The translations under genes were made by a program, and so were the position numbers. DNA of 64,000 nucleotides from Lacrimispora indolis DSM 755 (GTDB taxonomy: Bacteria; Bacillota; Clostridia; Lachnospirales; Lachnospiraceae). This document shows positions 59,174 through 64,000 of this stretch, in pieces. The stretch spans positions 5,374,001 to 5,438,000 of the forward strand of contig NZ_AZUI01000001.1 in NCBI RefSeq assembly GCF_000526995.1, written 5' to 3'. The number at the start of each line of letters is the position of its first letter. Within the stretch, counting starts at the first letter, position 1. The notes below the pieces were generated by a model. It worked only from the letters and a program-made list of their open reading frames with translations. It was not told the origin of the DNA and did no database searches.

Positions 59174-60067
59174 TTAAGCTTTATCAGCGACTTTGTCTAC
59201 AATCAGTCCCTGAGGTCTGAAAATCAGGAAAATGATCAGAATCAGAAAAACAATCGCATCTTTATAAGAAGAAAATTTCACAGTTGCAAAAGATTCCACT
59301 GTCCCAACCAGAAGACATCCGATAATTGCACCCTTAATGCTTCCAAATCCACCTATTACCGTACCTGCAAAGGCACGGAGCTGCAGCGCTGACAAAGATG
59401 TTGTAACTGTGTAGATTGGTGCTACCATGTAACCGCCTATGGATACCAGAACTGTTACCAGTATATATGTAACTGCAGTTGTCATCAGCGTAGAAATACC
59501 CATAAGTTCAGCAGCCGGCTTATCCTGGGCAGCGGCCTGCATCATGATACCAATATAGGTTCTTTCAAACAGCAGATAGATCAGGGACATTACCACCACT
59601 GCAACTGCTATAATTAATAAAAATTGGGCCTGCAGCCTTGTCCCAAATAAATTGATCGTCAAAGCGCTTCCCTTGGAATTACTCAACAGGGGAACAATCG
59701 TCCTGGGCCAGGAACCAAACAAAATCATGGTTCCTTCGGACAGCACCAGAGAAGCTCCCATAGTTGCAATAATCGGCGCCACAACATAAGAGGCTCTCCT
59801 CAGCGGCCAATAGGTAACCATCATGAATATCAATCCTATTAAACCGTAAAATACCAATGCCAGCGGCATTGCAACATAAAACGGAAGTTTAAAATCCATA
59901 AACAGGACACAGGCTATGTATGCACCTACCATCAGTAAGTCACCTTGTGCAAAATTAAGGACCCCAACCGCTCTGATTAATAGGATCAGCCCCATAGCTA
60001 TCATTGCATAAATCATTCCCATTGACAGTCCATTTACCAACAATGAAAAAAACAAACTAAAAGTCAA
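59174..60067 (-). CDS. livH: Liv-type ABC importer permease LivH
   Basis: About 297 residues from the TTG at 60067, which has GGGGGT 6 bp upstream and gives a normal LivH N-terminus; an ATG at 60118 would add 17 polar residues. LVNGLSMGMIYAMIAMGLIL and AVGVLNFAQGDLLMVGAYIA are typical LivH helices, and the EAA-like loop QAAAQDKPAAELMGIST is present. Confidence 0.92.
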   Translation of the reverse strand: MTFSLFFSLLVNGLSMGMIYAMIAMGLILLIRAVGVLNFAQGDLLMVGAYIACVLFMDFKLPFYVAMPLALVFYGLIGLIFMMVTYWPLRRASYVVAPIIATMGASLVLSEGTMILFGSWPRTIVPLLSNSKGSALTINLFGTRLQAQFLLIIAVAVVVMSLIYLLFERTYIGIMMQAAAQDKPAAELMGISTLMTTAVTYILVTVLVSIGGYMVAPIYTVTTSLSALQLRAFAGTVIGGFGSIKGAIIGCLLVGTVESFATVKFSSYKDAIVFLILIIFLIFRPQGLIVDKVADKA

Positions 60068-60148
60068 TTTAATACCCCCAATTCTGCCGTTCCGCTTGTC
60101 AGCGCAGAGGCGCATCATCTGCGCCTTCTGGCTGAAAAGCCTGTCTTA

Positions 60149-61384
60149 TTATCTGAAGTTAACCTTTCTTATGGGTGTTGCAGCTCCATCTGTTGTTTTA
60201 CAGAGCAGGATGTATGTTGACATTACATGAAAAGTGTCTTCATAATTCTTATAATAATTGTTGGCGCCCTGCATATCCGTATCCTTCATAGCTTCGTTAA
60301 TCTTTTCCCTGTCCTCAGTGGTTCCAGCCCGTTCACATGCTTCTTTGAACAGATAGACACAGTCATATCCCCATGCAGACTGCATGGCACTCATACCGTC
60401 AAATAACTCCTCATAGAGTTTTTCAAAGGTTACCGCCTGATCCGGCACATCCAGATCACCCTCCAGAATGTTAGGTGACCAATCTGCTATGGTGTACCAG
60501 CCATTTGCAGCTTCCCTCGCCACTTCAATAAATGGAGCACTTGCAAAACTGGATGAACCCATAAGAGGAATGTCACAGCCTGCGGACTGAAGCTGCTGAG
60601 CCAGGGCAACATCCCAAGCCTCACTGACTCCCATCACTACCAAACCGTCCACTCCAGAATTTAAAATCTGATTAATGATGGAACTGAAATTTGATTCATT
60701 TTCAGGGGCACCATATATATTTTTTTCAGATACAGCATTCCCCTTGGCTTCCATTGCTTTAACAAAATTGTCCTTCTGAATCGTGGTAGAAGATGCTGTT
60801 GTATAAAGAACAGCCGGATTTTTCATATTTAATTCATTCATTGCTATATCGGCCATAATCGGCCCGGTAAAATCATCTGTTACACGTATCTGCCATACAT
60901 ATTCATTGTTTGCTGCTGATATATCCGGATTTGATCCATTGGCAAAATAGGGAACTTTATTTTTCTCTATTTCAGGAAGAACCGCCATGCAGTTTGTTGA
61001 GAAATAAGAACCAATGACGGCTGGAACCCCGCTTTCAATCAGCTTAATGGTTGCATTAATGGCTATGGACTGGTCTGTGCCTTCGTCCTGGACATCCAGT
61101 ACCAATTCTTTACCAAGTATCCCACCGGCCGCATTAATCTCATCCACAGCCATCTTCATTCCATTTACATAATAACCGCCTGTCAACTGGTTAGGGCCAG
61201 TTAAGGGGGCAGTTGCTCCCAACACCACCTTTCCATCAAAGGAAGCAGCTGGTGTGGAACTTTCTGTTGTTTGTGCCTGTGTACTGACTGCTGAGGATGC
61301 CTGTCCTCCGTTATTTCCTGAACATCCGTTAAGCAATCCCGCCAATAATGCCATACTTAAAGCTAACCCCATAACCTTCTTCAT
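60149..61384 (-). CDS. Liv-type substrate-binding lipoprotein
   Basis: 411 residues with a lipoprotein signal (LLAGLLNGCSG). Two-lobed periplasmic-binding fold of the LivJ/AmiC group: VLGATAPLTGPNQLTGGYYV, then GMKMAVDEINAAGGILGKEL. The ligand pocket cannot be assigned by eye; this family binds amino acids, amides, urea and aromatic acids as well as branched-chain amino acids. It follows the dehydrogenase gene by 26 bp. Confidence 0.92.
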   Translation of the reverse strand: MKKVMGLALSMALLAGLLNGCSGNNGGQASSAVSTQAQTTESSTPAASFDGKVVLGATAPLTGPNQLTGGYYVNGMKMAVDEINAAGGILGKELVLDVQDEGTDQSIAINATIKLIESGVPAVIGSYFSTNCMAVLPEIEKNKVPYFANGSNPDISAANNEYVWQIRVTDDFTGPIMADIAMNELNMKNPAVLYTTASSTTIQKDNFVKAMEAKGNAVSEKNIYGAPENESNFSSIINQILNSGVDGLVVMGVSEAWDVALAQQLQSAGCDIPLMGSSSFASAPFIEVAREAANGWYTIADWSPNILEGDLDVPDQAVTFEKLYEELFDGMSAMQSAWGYDCVYLFKEACERAGTTEDREKINEAMKDTDMQGANNYYKNYEDTFHVMSTYILLCKTTDGAATPIRKVNFR

Positions 61385-61410
61385 AATACGACTCCTTTTC
61401 TTTTTGTTTT

Positions 61411-62421
61411 TTATGATTTCAGCATCACTTTACATGCATTTGGATCTTCACATGATACCCTGAAAGCCTCTGGTGCATTATCAAGACTGAATACATGGGA
61501 AATCAATGGATCAATATGTATCATTCCGTTGGCCACATTCTGCAGGGTCTTTTCAATCCACCAAATACGGTCAATTTTAATGCGGTGCATAAGCGCCAGT
61601 GTACGAATATCAAAACCATCATTATGCCATCTGTTAATGTATAGGCTTGTTGGCTCCAGGACCCAGCTGTAAAGTCCCATGATTCCTCCATGTTTCAGCA
61701 CATCACTGCAAAGCTGGATGGCCTTATCATTTCCAGCCACTTCAATTACCACATCTGCGCCCAAGTTGTTTGTCTCTTTCATGACAACACCCTCTACGTC
61801 ATCTTTGCTGGCATTTAACACAATATCAGCTCCCATTTTCTTAGCCAGCTCCAGCTTTCCATCAATAATATCAACACAGATAACTTTTGCAGCACCCATC
61901 TTTTTAACAACCTGTGCGATAATCTGTCCGGCAAAGCCAACACCTACAACAACTACAACATCACCAAGCTCCACACCTGACTGCATACCTGCATAAATTG
62001 CGCAAGCAGTCGGCTCACCTAAAGAGGCCGATTCCATACTCATACCTTCCGGCACCTTCACCACACCATATCCGTTATGTACAACTGGAGCCACAAAATA
62101 ATCTGCCATGGTATTATACCAGCCAAAAGACATTACCTTGTCTCCCACTTTAAAGTCAGTTACATTTTTACCCACTTCAACAATTTCACCAGCTGCTTCA
62201 TGACCCATTTTCAAAGGATAAGCATGATGTGCCTCATTGTTACTTGCTGCCTGTTCAATCAGAACCTCCCGGGGCATCTTTCCAAGGGAATAATTTTTAT
62301 CAGTACCGCAAATAGATGACATATACGTTTTCACCAGTACTTCATTGTCCCCCACCTCCAAATCAACGTTCTCCAATACAACTTCATTTGGTTTTTTTGT
62401 TACTACAATTCTGCTCTGCAT
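61411..62421 (-). CDS. Zinc-dependent alcohol/polyol dehydrogenase (MDR) without structural zinc site
   Basis: 336 residues. Catalytic-zinc ligands can be read as Cys38 (SSICGTD), His74-Glu75 (KMGHEAAG) and Glu136 (LGEPTA); GVGFAG near 159-164 is the NAD site. The four-cysteine structural zinc loop is missing: that segment reads AWYNTMADYFV-like without cysteines. First gene of the operon behind a consensus sigma-54 promoter; AGGAGG lies 6 bp before the ATG. It probably oxidises the imported compound to a ketone for DhaK/DhaL. Confidence 0.9.
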   Translation of the reverse strand: MQSRIVVTKKPNEVVLENVDLEVGDNEVLVKTYMSSICGTDKNYSLGKMPREVLIEQAASNNEAHHAYPLKMGHEAAGEIVEVGKNVTDFKVGDKVMSFGWYNTMADYFVAPVVHNGYGVVKVPEGMSMESASLGEPTACAIYAGMQSGVELGDVVVVVGVGFAGQIIAQVVKKMGAAKVICVDIIDGKLELAKKMGADIVLNASKDDVEGVVMKETNNLGADVVIEVAGNDKAIQLCSDVLKHGGIMGLYSWVLEPTSLYINRWHNDGFDIRTLALMHRIKIDRIWWIEKTLQNVANGMIHIDPLISHVFSLDNAPEAFRVSCEDPNACKVMLKS

Positions 62422-62482
62422 AATTTCCTCCTGTACTTATAAAATTGATAAAGGTTAATCAATTACCTTTGTCAATATATAC

Positions 62483-62499
62483 AGCAATTTCCGTGCCAA
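62483..62499 (-). promoter_or_regulatory. Sigma-54 promoter of the adh-liv-dhaKL operon
   Basis: On the minus strand TTGGCACG (62499-62492), 4 bp, TTGCT (62487-62483): consensus -24/-12 element with correct spacing, about 60 bp before the dehydrogenase start. Confidence 0.95.
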
Positions 62500-62565
62500 C
62501 TTATTTTCCACGGTTTTTATGCAAAAAGCAGGGGTATTTTTCTCATTTTTCTCAGATCAAGGTTT

Positions 62566-62606
62566 AAAAAATTCTCATAATGAAAATTTTTTTCATTATG
62601 AGAATT
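62566..62606 (-). terminator. Terminator of the right-edge activator gene
   Basis: A 17-bp perfect stem (arms 62570-62586 and 62590-62606, with TTCTCATAATGAAAA) and a 3-nt loop, T-rich tail on the minus strand. The TCTCAT-containing arms lie 70-120 bp upstream of the sigma-54 promoter, so an additional role as enhancer site is possible. Confidence 0.8.
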
Positions 62607-62610
62607 CTGT

Positions 62611-64000
62611 TTAAACTTCTTTATTGAGACGCCTGTACAGAGTAGCCAAACTAATTCCCAGATTCTTAGCCGCCACCTTCTTCCCCTCTGTCGTATTTCC
62701 GTATTTTTTGATTGCTTCCTTTATCTGAGCCATTTCTACGGTTTTCAAGTCGCATCCCCCGCTAATCTGTTTTGTCACAGGAACAGACGGTGTTTTAACT
62801 TCCAATATCTGAACCGGCAATGAACTGATTCCTATACCACCAGACAGATTATCCGCGCTCATGGATATCATATACTGAACCACATTTTCCAGTTCCCGTA
62901 TATTGCCCTTCCACTGGTAGCGGCAGAGATAATCCATGGCTTCCTTCGAAACCTCCTCCACATTAACCCCAAAAAATGAACGGTATTTATTCATAAAATA
63001 TCGTACCAGGAGAGGAATATCCTCCGGACGTTCCCGAAGAGGAGGAAGGTGAATTTCAAAAATATTAAGTCTATAATACAAATCCTCCCGGAACTGTCCT
63101 TCATCCACCATTTTTTCAAGATCCTTGTTAGTAGCTGATATAATACGGATATTTAAGTCAATCTGTTTACTACTGCCCAATCGATCCAATTTACGTTCCT
63201 GAAGGACCCTGAGAAGTTTCGCTTGAAGATGGAACGGCATATCCCCTATTTCATCCAATAAAATCGTTCCCGTATTAGCCATCTCGAATTTTCCGATTTT
63301 TCCGCCTTTTTTTGCGCCTGTAAATGCTCCCTCATCATAGCCGAACAATTCTGACTCCAGAAGTTCCATGGGAATCGCAGCACAATTTACAGTAATAAAC
63401 GGATTCCCGCAACGGTCTGATGCATTATGTATGGCTCTTGCAAACATTTCCTTTCCGGTTCCGGTTTCACCAGTCAATAAAATATTGGGCATGGTCTTGG
63501 CCACCTTATTTGCAATATCCTTAAGGCGCCTCATATGCATGCTTTCTCCCAGAATATTATCAAAAGTGATCTGATTTTCACGATACGCCTCGCCAGCAAC
63601 CCGGCTCCCCACATTCTTAATTGTTTTAAAATTCAGGATTTTAGCCAAATCCTCACGCCCGTTAGCCACCTTATAAAATAAGGCACCATAGCTTTCTTTT
63701 CCAATTGTTATATTTTCATATATATTGACACTTTCTTCCATAATCATATTATGGAAGACCGGATCAGGTATTAAGTCCAAAATATTCTTTCCAATAGCTT
63801 CCCCTTGCTCCATCTTAAAAAGATTCATTGCCTTTTTATTGATATTACATATGATATTATTTGCATTTAAAAGTACATATCCATCTGATATCTGCTCCAG
63901 CACCTGATTTAACACTTGATTCTGGTTATCTAACTTCCTGTAAATGACTTGTTCTTTACGGCGCACATCTTCTTCTTTTAATTTGAGTTCAATCAGTTCA
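62611..64000 (-). CDS. Sigma-54-dependent activator, PAS-AAA+-Fis (5' end outside window)
   Basis: The open frame continues through the right edge (codons ahead of the GTG at 63966 are in frame: E-L-I-E-L-K-L-K-E-E-D), so the N-terminus is missing; what is visible starts with a coiled coil and a PAS domain (QISDGYVLLNANNIICNINK). AAA+ domain: [31 protein letters not shown]-terminal Fis-type helix-turn-helix (AKNLGISLATLYRRLNKE). It lies directly upstream of the sigma-54 promoter of the adh-liv-dhaKL operon and is its probable activator. An additional N-terminal sensor is likely. Confidence 0.93.
   Translation of the reverse strand, partial: ELIELKLKEEDVRRKEQVIYRKLDNQNQVLNQVLEQISDGYVLLNANNIICNINKKAMNLFKMEQGEAIGKNILDLIPDPVFHNMIMEESVNIYENITIGKESYGALFYKVANGREDLAKILNFKTIKNVGSRVAGEAYRENQITFDNILGESMHMRRLKDIANKVAKTMPNILLTGETGTGKEMFARAIHNASDRCGNPFITVNCAAIPMELLESELFGYDEGAFTGAKKGGKIGKFEMANTGTILLDEIGDMPFHLQAKLLRVLQERKLDRLGSSKQIDLNIRIISATNKDLEKMVDEGQFREDLYYRLNIFEIHLPPLRERPEDIPLLVRYFMNKYRSFFGVNVEEVSKEAMDYLCRYQWKGNIRELENVVQYMISMSADNLSGGIGISSLPVQILEVKTPSVPVTKQISGGCDLKTVEMAQIKEAIKKYGNTTEGKKVAAKNLGISLATLYRRLNKEV

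Noticed and set aside
1..64000. CRISPR arrays, tRNA/rRNA genes, IS elements and prophage genes
   Set aside because: I looked for regularly spaced repeats, tRNA-like cloverleafs and CCA ends, transposase or integrase motifs and phage structural genes, and saw none.

Overview
The window looks like chromosomal DNA of an anaerobic low-to-middle G+C Firmicute, most likely a Lachnospiraceae member of the Lacrimispora/Clostridium type. The grounds are the AGGAGG ribosome sites, AT-rich intergenes, a DUF3877 protein, a spore-germination (Csp-type) subtilase relative, intracellular glycosidases beside an Lpl-type ABC importer, and heavy use of sigma-54. I see no rRNA, tRNA, IS element, prophage or CRISPR array. 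Almost all genes lie on the minus strand in short operons.

Left part (1-24.5 kb): an ECF sigma/anti-sigma pair; an HxlR regulator and a PPOX flavoprotein; rpoN (sigma-54); a sigma-54 operon for sulfur amino acids (C-S lyase, neutral amino acid symporter, glutaredoxin-like protein, D-cysteine desulfhydrase) with its PrpR-type activator; an SDR; DUF3877; DNA-damage proteins (YedK/HMCES and an alkyltransferase-like protein); small stress proteins (glutaredoxin-like, HMA-like, cold shock); a Csp-family pseudoprotease; a divergent NmrA/WYL-regulator pair; and an aldo-keto reductase/iron alcohol dehydrogenase/MerR operon with a textbook MerR promoter. Three decayed gene remnants are recognisable in the window (DeoR C-terminus, NmrA-SDR chimera, lactonase C-terminus).

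Middle (24.7-45.5 kb): a LacI-controlled glycan cluster (GH29 and GH18 without signal peptides, lipoprotein and two permeases); a PAS-GGDEF protein with a structured leader; a 1351-residue surface protein (BspA-type leucine-rich repeats, SLH, cell-wall-binding repeats) next to a LytS-type kinase and a response regulator with a SARP-like output domain, whose likely operator (11-bp-spaced heptamers 8 bp from a -10) precedes the surface protein; an APC permease; and a P-type cation ATPase behind a yybP-ykoY (manganese) riboswitch followed by two adjacent homologous terminators.

Right part (45.8-64 kb): two further sigma-54 operons, each with its own activator. The first (LevR-type activator) encodes a galactitol-family PTS, a DgoD-like dehydratase and a KDPG/KDPGal aldolase with no sugar-acid kinase, suggesting phosphorylating uptake of an aldonate followed by dehydration of the phosphorylated acid. 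The second (PAS-AAA-Fis activator, cut by the right edge) encodes a zinc dehydrogenase, a complete Liv-type ABC importer and DhaK/DhaL, suggesting import of a polyol- or ketose-like compound that is oxidised and then phosphorylated. A 6-phospho-beta-glucosidase lies between them. All three sigma-54 operons carry near-perfect -24/-12 elements (TTGGCAC, 5-bp gap, TTGC), so rpoN and three of its client systems are together in one window.
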